This document shows, one piece after another, positions 43,915 to 50,381 of a stretch of DNA of 64,000 nucleotides. The position numbers and the translations under genes are program-made. The stretch lies in assembly GCA_903826865.1 (NCBI GenBank), contig CAIKGD010000040.1, positions 1-64,000 of the forward strand, in the 5' to 3' direction. The notes under the pieces are model-generated. The model did no database searches, was not told the origin of the DNA, and was given only the letters and a program-made list of their open reading frames with translations. This DNA is from an uncultured Verrucomicrobiota bacterium. Its GTDB lineage: Bacteria > Verrucomicrobiota > Kiritimatiellia > Kiritimatiellales > Tichowtungiaceae. Positions within the stretch are counted from its first letter, which is position 1, and each line of letters begins with the position of its first letter.

Positions 43915-44847
43915 ATGAAAAATCTCTTCTCAGTTGTCATCTGTCTTTTGGTCTCTGTCCTCTGGCAGAGCGCCAGCGCCCAGCAGTGGATCATCGACGG
44001 CCAGCGTATCCAAGCATTGGAAATCCACGTCTCCGACCCGCAGGCCGTTTACACCGACGGCTCCCGTCAGATGACCGTCCCTTTGCCGTTCGCTTCATCC
44101 GTGACCGCGACATCCGGAATGCTACGCGCATCCATTCCTTGGGCTTATGATCATGAGGTGCATGACTTCTTCAGGATTAGCGAACCGGATCAAGCGGTCG
44201 TTCTATCCAGCAGCGGTGAAATCGATTTAAAAATCGGCAAACTGCTTGTCCGCGAATCCGGGTTCTATCAGACCGACGAAGGCACCACGATCAATATGGA
44301 AGAGCACATGCTTTACGGCGGTTGGCTTATAGATCAGGTTCTGCCGTATCCCGAGGCAATCATCAGCCGCGGGTTCGCCGACGGCAAATACATGATTGCA
44401 GGCGCACCTTCAACGCAATCGCTCACGTTCGCCCAAAGCCTCACTGCAACCAATGGAGCACTTCAAATCTATGCCAAGGATAGTGAAGAGCATCATGGCT
44501 ATTTTAAATCGCTGAGTTTTCAGGACGGGCTGCAATTTTCAACAACGCACAGCGATGCTTTGTTTTTCGGTCAGAACATGAGTGATGGTCTTTTAATCTC
44601 CCCCGACACCATCATGCAAAGTGGATACAATACGACCATTGATTTTGAAACCGGCAATCTGACCGGGGCGGCAGGGGTAAAGTGGCATGTTACTGAAAAT
44701 CCCACAGAGGCCTTGGGCATCGTAAATAAAGGGTATGCCGACGGGCGCTATTTATTGCGCACAACCGGCATCACCACGAACCGGGTCATTCAGGCCGGCA
44801 ACACCCTTGTCATTTCCAACGGCCTCATCACCGCCATTCTCCCTTGA
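43915..44847 (+). CDS. Secreted fibre-like protein with repeated GYADG modules
   Basis: A 310-residue exported protein with a signal peptide (KNLFSVVICLLVSVLWQSASA). Two similar modules, RGFADGKYMIAG with TNGALQI (about residues 155-185) and KGYADGRYLLRT with VISNGL (about 273-308), recall the repeated units of phage tail fibre or trimeric surface proteins. The rest (SGEIDLKIGKLLVRESG, TIDFETGNLTG) is beta-rich. It follows the previous gene with no gap. A tail-fibre or adhesin role is inference. Confidence 0.5.
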   Translation: MKNLFSVVICLLVSVLWQSASAQQWIIDGQRIQALEIHVSDPQAVYTDGSRQMTVPLPFASSVTATSGMLRASIPWAYDHEVHDFFRISEPDQAVVLSSSGEIDLKIGKLLVRESGFYQTDEGTTINMEEHMLYGGWLIDQVLPYPEAIISRGFADGKYMIAGAPSTQSLTFAQSLTATNGALQIYAKDSEEHHGYFKSLSFQDGLQFSTTHSDALFFGQNMSDGLLISPDTIMQSGYNTTIDFETGNLTGAAGVKWHVTENPTEALGIVNKGYADGRYLLRTTGITTNRVIQAGNTLVISNGLITAILP

Positions 44848-44857
44848 GGGCAGGGCT

Positions 44858-45115
44858 ATGAAATCTCCCCCTGACAACCGACACCTGACACCCGACACCT
44901 GCGGCAGCTCGCTGCCGGACGGTTGCCAGCAGCGCTTCGACCGCATTGATGAAAAGCTCGAAGCCATCCACGCTCAGGCCAGTAAAACCAATGGCCGTGT
45001 CACCAAGCTCGAAAAATGGAGCCTTGTTCTTTTGACGGCACTTGTCGTTTTTCTATCCACCAACCCGCAAGGCTTGCTCACGGTGCTGAAAACCATTGCC
45101 TCATTTGTGCGCTGA
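44858..45115 (+). CDS. XhlA-like small membrane protein
   Basis: An 85-residue protein. ATG at 44858 follows AGGGCAGG. Its coiled-coil QQRFDRIDEKLEAIHAQASK and single C-terminal membrane helix (WSLVLLTALVVFL) match hemolysin XhlA-type accessory proteins found beside phage holins. The first 16 residues are encoded by a word repeat. It probably joins lysis or membrane anchoring of the phage-like unit. Confidence 0.55.
   Translation: MKSPPDNRHLTPDTCGSSLPDGCQQRFDRIDEKLEAIHAQASKTNGRVTKLEKWSLVLLTALVVFLSTNPQGLLTVLKTIASFVR
44862..44902 (+). repeat. Word repeat at the start of the XhlA-like gene
   Basis: Reiterated CTGACA/CCGACA words (CCCCTGACAACCGACACC, TGACACCCGACACC), the pyrimidine-rich partner type of the repeat at 54728. 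Translated in frame as PPDNRHLTPDT. Confidence 0.55.
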
Positions 45116-45196
45116 CCTTGAGTTTCCCCGGCGCACTGGAGCGTCAGTGCAACAAGCCGCGGTTGATTCAGCCTCTTAGTATAAGGAGGAATCATC

Positions 45197-45523
45197 ATGC
45201 TACATACAATGCTCATCAAACTGGGGCTGTCTCTGTTTAAGTTACTGCCCTTGGAACAAATCGTTGCCAAAGTGCTCACCGCCGCTATCCAGCGCATCAT
45301 GCTGTCCAAAAAGACGGCCGCGCAGATCGCGCAAGTCCGCAAAACCGTTATTCACTTAACGGAGCTTGTGGAACTCATCGATCCGATGCTGGCCGACAAA
45401 GCCGTCACCGGTGACGAAGCCAAACAAATGTTTGACGCGGTCAACCAGACCCGGCTAGAGATTTTGAATCTCTGGGCCGACGGCGAATCCGCCAAGCAGC
45501 TCGAAGCCCAGCTGCCGAAGTAG
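45197..45523 (+). CDS. Small helical protein, possible holin-associated
   Basis: A 108-residue, mostly helical protein (LIKLGLSLFKLLPLEQIV, TAAIQRIMLSKKTAAQIAQVR, LTELVELIDPMLADKA). The amphipathic N-terminus might associate with membrane. An excellent GGAGG precedes the ATG. It is the last gene of the phage-like group; a strong terminator follows. No family recognised. Confidence 0.55.
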   Translation: MLHTMLIKLGLSLFKLLPLEQIVAKVLTAAIQRIMLSKKTAAQIAQVRKTVIHLTELVELIDPMLADKAVTGDEAKQMFDAVNQTRLEILNLWADGESAKQLEAQLPK

Positions 45524-45547
45524 AGCGCGCCTCTCCGGAGTCGCCGC

Positions 45548-45580
45548 AGGATGGTCGGGGATTTCCCGCCCATCCTTTTT
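45548..45580 (+). terminator. Terminator of the phage-like gene group
   Basis: Stem AGGATGG/CCATCCT with inner GGG/CCC pairing, followed by TTTTT. It ends the rightward genes just before the convergent integrase gene. Confidence 0.85.
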
Positions 45581-45586
45581 CTTAAA

Positions 45587-46993
45587 CTATGCCGCCAGCG
45601 ATGCTTTCTGCCGGTCCTGATCCTGTCGAAGCTGGGTGGCTATTTCCTGCTCAATCTCGGCCAACCGTCTGAGGATTGCGGCCTTTTCCATATCCTTGCC
45701 GTACTCGAGAAGCCCTTGTATCTTTTGGAGCATTTCCTGAGTGTTCTCGTTCGGCTTCTGAGCTCCGTCCTCTGTCTTCTGATCTCTGTCCTCCGGCATC
45801 TCTCCCGCCGTCAGCATCTTCGGCATCGCCGTTTCCAGAGCCATTTTAAATGCCTCTCTTCCGGGCCGGAAATAGTGCTTCAATACGACATCCACCGTCG
45901 AGTGGCCGGTGACGCGGCGAACCAGTTCCATCGGTACACCCGCTGTCAGCGCCATCGTAATCCATGTTGTCCGCAGCGAGTGGAAATCCTTCACGCTGGC
46001 CTTTTGCATGGCATCATCCCGCTCAATCACGGCACCTTCGATCTTGGCGTCATTGATCGCCTTTTTGAAACGCCACGTCAGACCCATCAAGTTGGCCTTG
46101 TACATTTTCGCCACATCGGGAAAGACATAGATGCTTTTGCGCGGTAGTTTTTCCAGTTCGGCCCGCAACAGCGGGAAGAGCGGAATTTCCGCCAGCTCTC
46201 CGGTCTTGGAGGTCTTCACCGAAATAAACCCGTTTTCCAGATCGACCGATTCCCATTTCAGCATGGCGCAGTCACCGCGCCGCATCGCCGTGCACATGGC
46301 CGTCAAAACAACAGGCCGGATCAGATCATCGCAATGAGCCAGAATAGCGTTGAGCTCTTTCTGTGTGAACGGCTGACGGTGCATAGTATTGGTTTCATGG
46401 AAGGGAATGCCGTTGAAGGGGTTTGTCAGCACGCCCGCTTCCGTCCCGAGCTTTTCGAAAATGCCTTTCAGCAGCGAAAGCTTCGTGTTGTAGGTGGCGC
46501 CAGCCATTCCCATATCATCCAGACTCTTCATCCATGCCAGCGCCATCTTGCGGGTAATCTGCGACATCGTCGGGGCTTGGGGAAACGTTGCTTCCATGAA
46601 CTTCCGGAACTGCCGGATGGTTGTCAGCTGATTTTCTGTCCGGAGCGGACAGCGTTTCTTTTTAGTCGGCAGCAAATTCCACCGCTCAGCCATTTCGGCC
46701 AGTGGGATTTGTGTCAGTTCTTCACCGGCTTTGATCTCATAGAGTTCCTGCAGATGATGCGCAGCGGTTTTCCGACTGCGTGCGTGCGCGATCAGTTCTT
46801 TGATTTTTGCGTCGGCCAGTGTGCGCGAGCATTCAAACGCCGTGTCTCCTGTTTTGCGCAGGGTCGCCGGAACTCGGCCTTTAACTTCAATGCCGAGGTT
46901 CACGCAGTGGTTTTTCCCATCGACTTCGAACCGTCCGTACCACCAGTTTGACTTCAGCGAACCATCTTTATTTTTTTGGATTTCCAGTCCCAT
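45587..46993 (-). CDS. Tyrosine recombinase/integrase
   Basis: A 468-residue phage-type integrase. The N-terminal Arm-binding part begins with GSLKSNWWYGRFEVDGKNH; a core-binding domain spans about 95-205. The catalytic set is complete: Arg238 in CTAMRRGD, His338-x-x-Arg341 (DFHSLR), His364 (TGHST) and Tyr374 (HYF). It lies beside tRNA-Val with its N-terminus toward the tRNA, the classic layout for an element integrated at a tRNA 3' end. The C-terminal region after 400 contains a word repeat (EDRDQKTEDGAQK). A related, internally deleted copy is at 24543-24750. Confidence 0.93.
   Translation of the reverse strand: MGLEIQKNKDGSLKSNWWYGRFEVDGKNHCVNLGIEVKGRVPATLRKTGDTAFECSRTLADAKIKELIAHARSRKTAAHHLQELYEIKAGEELTQIPLAEMAERWNLLPTKKKRCPLRTENQLTTIRQFRKFMEATFPQAPTMSQITRKMALAWMKSLDDMGMAGATYNTKLSLLKGIFEKLGTEAGVLTNPFNGIPFHETNTMHRQPFTQKELNAILAHCDDLIRPVVLTAMCTAMRRGDCAMLKWESVDLENGFISVKTSKTGELAEIPLFPLLRAELEKLPRKSIYVFPDVAKMYKANLMGLTWRFKKAINDAKIEGAVIERDDAMQKASVKDFHSLRTTWITMALTAGVPMELVRRVTGHSTVDVVLKHYFRPGREAFKMALETAMPKMLTAGEMPEDRDQKTEDGAQKPNENTQEMLQKIQGLLEYGKDMEKAAILRRLAEIEQEIATQLRQDQDRQKASLAA
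45755..45796 (+). repeat. Word repeat within the integrase gene
   Basis: Plus-strand words CTCCGTCCTCTGTCTTCTG and ATCTCTGTCCTCCGG, translated on the minus strand as EDRDQKTEDGAQK. Closely like the repeat at 58656-58746. Confidence 0.65.
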
Positions 46994-47106
46994 CTTTTCT
47001 GCCTCCCGTTGATTTTGCGTTCATTTGCAACGCCCCCATACAAAGAGGGCGAATCAACCGGCCAAACCCGTAGTTTCCCCCGTAGTCGGGCCGGGCAAGG
47101 CAGAAA

Positions 47107-47133
47107 TAAAAAAAGCACCTTCTGCAAGGTGCT
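47107..47133 (-). terminator. Terminator downstream of tRNA-Val
   Basis: Read on the minus strand, AGCACCTT/AAGGTGCT with a four-base loop ends in seven T. It lies 18 bases after the tRNA and ends the rplU-to-tRNA transcription unit. Confidence 0.88.
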
Positions 47134-47151
47134 GAATATCAATGATTTAAA

Positions 47152-47228
47152 TGGTGGGCGTTACAAGATTCGAACTTGTGACTTCTACCGTGTGAAGGTA
47201 GCGCTCTAACCAACTGAGCTAAACGCCC
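47152..47228 (-). tRNA. tRNA-Val (anticodon CAC)
   Basis: Minus-strand cloverleaf: acceptor GGGCGTT/AACGCCC, D arm GCTC/GAGC, anticodon stem CTACC/GGTAG with loop TTCACAC, T arm ending in TTCGAATC; CCA is encoded. CAC reads GTG codons. The 5' end is only 18 bases after the obg stop, so it is probably co-transcribed with obg. Its 3' end faces the integrase, making it the probable attachment site. Confidence 0.95.
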
Positions 47229-47246
47229 TCAAAAGTGTCGTATCTT

Positions 47247-48248
47247 TTACTTACCGAAGAACTGTTCGTAAAGGATTTCTTTTATCTGTTCGAGACCTTC
47301 GCCGAGGCCAGCGGAGATGGCGAGCGGCTTTAAACGGGTTTTCCTTTTGAAAAATTTCAGGTTTTCGGCGGCGGACGGCATGTCCATTTTATTGGCCAGC
47401 ACGAGAGACGGACGGTTGACCAGATCCGGATTGTAGGCTTTCAGTTCCCGGCGCAGGCTGCGGTAGTCTTCGACGGGGTCTCGTCCATCTTCGGCAGCCA
47501 TGTCGATGATGAATATTAAAAAGCGTGAGCGTTCAATGTGACGCAGGAAGTAATGCCCGAGACCGATTCCTTCGCTGGCACCATCAATCAGGCCGGGGAT
47601 GTCTGCGATCCGGATTTGGTTGAAATTTTCGTAAACGAGAGTGCCGAGAATGGGGTTGAGGGTGGTGAATGGGTATGAAGCGACTTTGGGATGGGCGTCA
47701 GTGAGTTCGGTGAGGAGAGTCGATTTGCCGGCGTTGGGATAGCCAACCAGCCCGACGTCGGCCACGAGCTTTAGTTCAAGGCGGTAGGCGCGTTCTTCGC
47801 CGGGCGTGCCGGGCGTACATTTAGTGGGGGCCTGATTGATTGATGATTTGAAGTGCGGATTGCCCAGACCGCCTTTTCCGCCCCGGGCAATGACCAGTTC
47901 CTGTCCATCTTCGAGAATCTCGCCGACGAATTCTTCCGTGTCCGGGTCGAGGACGACGGTTCCGCAGGGTACGATGAGGATATTGTTTTCTCCGCACCGT
48001 CCGGTGCAATCGCTGCCTTTGCCGTGGCCGCCGTTTTCAGCATTCTGGTGGGGGTGGTAATAGAGCGGATGCAGCGAATTGGCGTTGGTATCGCCACGCA
48101 GAATGACACTGCCGCCATGGCCGCCGTCGCCGCCGCTGGGGCCGCCGAATTGCGCAGATTTTTCCCGGCGGAAAGCGACAATTCCGTTGCCGCCGTTACC
48201 GGCCTGCACGAAAATTTTGACGCGATCTCTGAATACGATGGTTTTCAC
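47247..48248 (-). CDS. obg: Obg-family GTPase (ObgE/CgtA)
   Basis: A 333-residue ribosome-associated GTPase. The glycine-rich Obg fold (KIFVQAGNGGNGIVAF, GGDGGHGGSVILRGD) is followed by the G domain: GYPNAGKST (G1), the switch with TTLNPILGTL, DIPGLIDG (G3), NKMD (G4). It helps 50S assembly and stress control. No C-terminal TGS or OCT domain. It follows rpmA, the usual rplU-rpmA-obg order, after 73 bases with a hairpin. The ATG has a GGTATCCG-type weak site. Confidence 0.97.
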   Translation of the reverse strand: MKTIVFRDRVKIFVQAGNGGNGIVAFRREKSAQFGGPSGGDGGHGGSVILRGDTNANSLHPLYYHPHQNAENGGHGKGSDCTGRCGENNILIVPCGTVVLDPDTEEFVGEILEDGQELVIARGGKGGLGNPHFKSSINQAPTKCTPGTPGEERAYRLELKLVADVGLVGYPNAGKSTLLTELTDAHPKVASYPFTTLNPILGTLVYENFNQIRIADIPGLIDGASEGIGLGHYFLRHIERSRFLIFIIDMAAEDGRDPVEDYRSLRRELKAYNPDLVNRPSLVLANKMDMPSAAENLKFFKRKTRLKPLAISAGLGEGLEQIKEILYEQFFGK

Positions 48249-48270
48249 GGCGGATACCTTAAATAAAGCA

Positions 48271-48300
48271 GGCGAGCTTCAAAAGCTCGCCTTTTCTTTT
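48271..48300. terminator. Hairpin between rpmA and obg
   Basis: A 9-bp stem GGCGAGCTT/AAGCTCGCC with a 3-base loop. On the plus strand it is followed by TTTTCTTTTT; on the minus strand the T-tract is weaker, so in the obg direction it may attenuate rather than fully terminate. That would lower obg relative to the ribosomal protein genes. Confidence 0.6.
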
Positions 48301-48321
48301 TCCTGTCATTGGAAAAAATAA

Positions 48322-48576
48322 TTATGCAGTTTGCATTTCGCGGATGTTGACGCGGCGGCCGGCTTTGTCGAACTCGACAATACCGTGTTTGAGCGCAAAA
48401 AGCGTGAAGTCACGCCCCTGACCGACGTTAGAACCCGGAACGAATTTACTGCCGACCTGGCGAACCAGAATGCTGCCGGCGGTCACTTCCTGACCGGCGT
48501 AACGTTTGACGCCGCGGCGCTTTGGCTGGCTGTCGCGACCGTTAGTAGAAGACCCTTGTCCTTTTTTATGTGCCAT
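48322..48576 (-). CDS. rpmA: Ribosomal protein bL27
   Basis: An 84-residue protein with the L27 signature [20 protein letters not shown], then [19 protein letters not shown] and [16 protein letters not shown]. It stabilises tRNA at the peptidyl-transferase centre. There is no Firmicutes-type N-terminal extension. It follows rplU by 18 bases. Confidence 0.98.
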   Translation of the reverse strand: MAHKKGQGSSTNGRDSQPKRRGVKRYAGQEVTAGSILVRQVGSKFVPGSNVGQGRDFTLFALKHGIVEFDKAGRRVNIREMQTA

Positions 48577-48594
48577 TGCTCTGCTCCTTCAAAA

Positions 48595-48915
48595 TTAAGC
48601 GAGAATCGATTCAATCTTTATCTTGGTAAGTCCCTGCCGGTGGCCGATTTTTCTGCGGTAGCCTTGGCGGCGTTTCTTTTTGAACGACACCACTTTGTCG
48701 CCGCGATAGTTTTCCACCACGGTAGCGGTCACTTTGGCTCCGGCCACGACGGGAGCGCCAATGGTAAGTTCACTGCCGTTAGAGACAGCCAGTATCTGAT
48801 CAAATTCGACCGTTTTACCGGATTCAGCGGTGTCCAGCAGTTCGACACTCAGAACGGTATCTTTTTCAACGCGGTACTGTTTACCGCCGGTTTCAATTAC
48901 TGCATACGCTTCCAT
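48595..48915 (-). CDS. rplU: Ribosomal protein bL21
   Basis: A 106-residue protein: [21 protein letters not shown] at the start, [19 protein letters not shown] and [15 protein letters not shown] at the end, the rRNA-binding signature. AAGGAA precedes the ATG, and a consensus promoter lies 30-60 bases upstream. First gene of rplU-rpmA-obg-tRNA-Val. Confidence 0.98.
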   Translation of the reverse strand: MEAYAVIETGGKQYRVEKDTVLSVELLDTAESGKTVEFDQILAVSNGSELTIGAPVVAGAKVTATVVENYRGDKVVSFKKKRRQGYRRKIGHRQGLTKIKIESILA

Positions 48916-48946
48916 AACAAATTCCTTTTTTGGTCAAAGACGGGAG

Positions 48947-48975
48947 AAGGTAGGCCAGAAGGAGTGGGCTGTCAA
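48947..48975 (-). promoter_or_regulatory. Sigma70-type promoter of rplU
   Basis: On the minus strand, a perfect TTGACA (-35) and TACCTT (-10) are separated by exactly 17 bases. The predicted start gives a leader of about 30 bases before rplU. Confidence 0.75.
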
Positions 48976-49106
48976 CACCTTATAGCTTATCTTTTGCGCG
49001 GGCGAAAATTAAACTTTTTACTGCCGCCGCAGGCCGGTTCCCGCTATGGTTCACATCATGAGGCTCAAGAACCGCGGCATTTGCCGGGAAACTCAGGCAG
49101 GACGGC

Positions 49107-50381
49107 ATGGCAGAATGGAAGTTAAAAAAGCGCACCGCCGGTTGGCTTGCGGATGATCTGCTGAGACATACGGCGATTCTATTTGCCGGCATGATGGTGG
49201 TACATGTCTGCAATCTGGCCTATCAGATGGCAGTCAGCCGGGTTCTGCCGCAAAAGGAGTACGCGCTATTGGCGGCTTTCCTCGGTGTACTGGCCATCAT
49301 CAGTTATCCGCTTTCCACTCTTTCCACAGGACTCAGCCATTACAGCAGCTTGCTTCAGCAGGAAGGGCGCACCAGTGATGTGAAACGATTGCTGCGTAAA
49401 TGGTTGCTGTTAACCAGTGTCCCGGCCTTTTTGCTGAGCGCGGCGGTTGTTTATTTTAACGGGCCGGTGGCGGGATTTTTGCATCTGACCCGTTTTGCTC
49501 CGGTTATCATTGCCGGGGCCGTGCTGCCGGCGCTTTTCTGGCTGCCGGCTCTGACGGGTGCAGCTCAGGGGTTGCAGCTTTTCGGCTGGAGTTCGGTTTC
49601 TAATATTCTGGGTGCTGTTCTTAAGCTTCTGATGGGTGCCGGACTGGTCTGGTTCTGGTATCCTGCCTGCGGATGGGCCATGCTGGGGCACAGTACAGGT
49701 ATTTATTTGTCGGCAGCTGTACTGGCCTTCGGATTGTTTCTAGTCCTGCGTGCCGGCACGGTAACCGGTACGCTCCTGCCGAGCATGCGTTTTTATTTGT
49801 TACAGAGCTTCTTTGTTCTAATGGCCTTTGCGGTGCTGATGAATGTCGACGTGGTGCTGGTGAAACACTATCTGCCGGAAAATACCGAATTCGCCTATGC
49901 CGCCACACTGGGCCGGATTACGGCGTTTCTTCCGGCGGCCATAGTGGTGGCGATGTTTCCTAAAGTGGCATCGTCCGGAGGAACAACGGCGGAGCATAGA
50001 CGAATATTTTTTCATTCGTTCGGCTATACCGTCCTGTGTGTGACGGCGGCGGCGCTTGGGTGCTTTCTTCTGCCGCGACTGTTACTGCATATTCTGTTCG
50101 GAATTCACACCGCTTCGGATTCAACGGTACTTCTGACCCGGTTGATGGCTGCTGCGATGTCGGTCTCCGCACTGCTGAACGTAGTGGTGCAGTTTCTACT
50201 GGCGCAACGCCGGTTTAAAGCAGCAATCTCTGTGGTGCTCTGTGCATTGCTTTATCTGCTGGCGGTACATTTTTTCCATAACGCTTCATGGCAAATCGCC
50301 GTTGCGTCCGGCGTTTTCAACGCCGCCGCACTGCTGACCGGGATCTGCGCGGTACTCCGGCTGAAGGTCACTCAGTCGTAA
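49107..50381 (+). CDS. Polysaccharide flippase (Wzx/MOP-type)
   Basis: A 424-residue inner-membrane protein with about 12 helices, resembling oligosaccharide flippases of the MOP superfamily: HVCNLAYQMAVSRVLPQKEYALLAAF and LMNVDVVLVKHYLPENTEFAYAATLGR are characteristic. It would move lipid-linked sugar units to the periplasm. It diverges from rplU and opens the surface-polysaccharide region. It converges with the GH172-type gene, overlapping it by 14 bases. The best start is the ATG at 49107. Confidence 0.8.
   Translation: MAEWKLKKRTAGWLADDLLRHTAILFAGMMVVHVCNLAYQMAVSRVLPQKEYALLAAFLGVLAIISYPLSTLSTGLSHYSSLLQQEGRTSDVKRLLRKWLLLTSVPAFLLSAAVVYFNGPVAGFLHLTRFAPVIIAGAVLPALFWLPALTGAAQGLQLFGWSSVSNILGAVLKLLMGAGLVWFWYPACGWAMLGHSTGIYLSAAVLAFGLFLVLRAGTVTGTLLPSMRFYLLQSFFVLMAFAVLMNVDVVLVKHYLPENTEFAYAATLGRITAFLPAAIVVAMFPKVASSGGTTAEHRRIFFHSFGYTVLCVTAAALGCFLLPRLLLHILFGIHTASDSTVLLTRLMAAAMSVSALLNVVVQFLLAQRRFKAAISVVLCALLYLLAVHFFHNASWQIAVASGVFNAAALLTGICAVLRLKVTQS

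Larger units (their letters stand above)
24543..47151. mobile_element. Accessory island bounded by two related integrase copies
   Basis: From the integrase relic to the intact integrase beside tRNA-Val, this stretch carries accessory genes only: a partial transporter operon, DUF4365, the defence operon and phage-like genes. Between the island and its neighbours lie the gsp operon (left) and obg/rpmA/rplU (right), both conserved types. I searched by eye for a second copy of the tRNA-Val 3' end in the island and did not find one, so exact ends are unresolved; the element may be smaller, for example 41.9-47.1 kb. Confidence 0.6.

Noticed and set aside
41861-47151. Complete prophage
   Set aside because: No terminase, portal, capsid or tail-tube gene is present, so only a phage-like unit is claimed.
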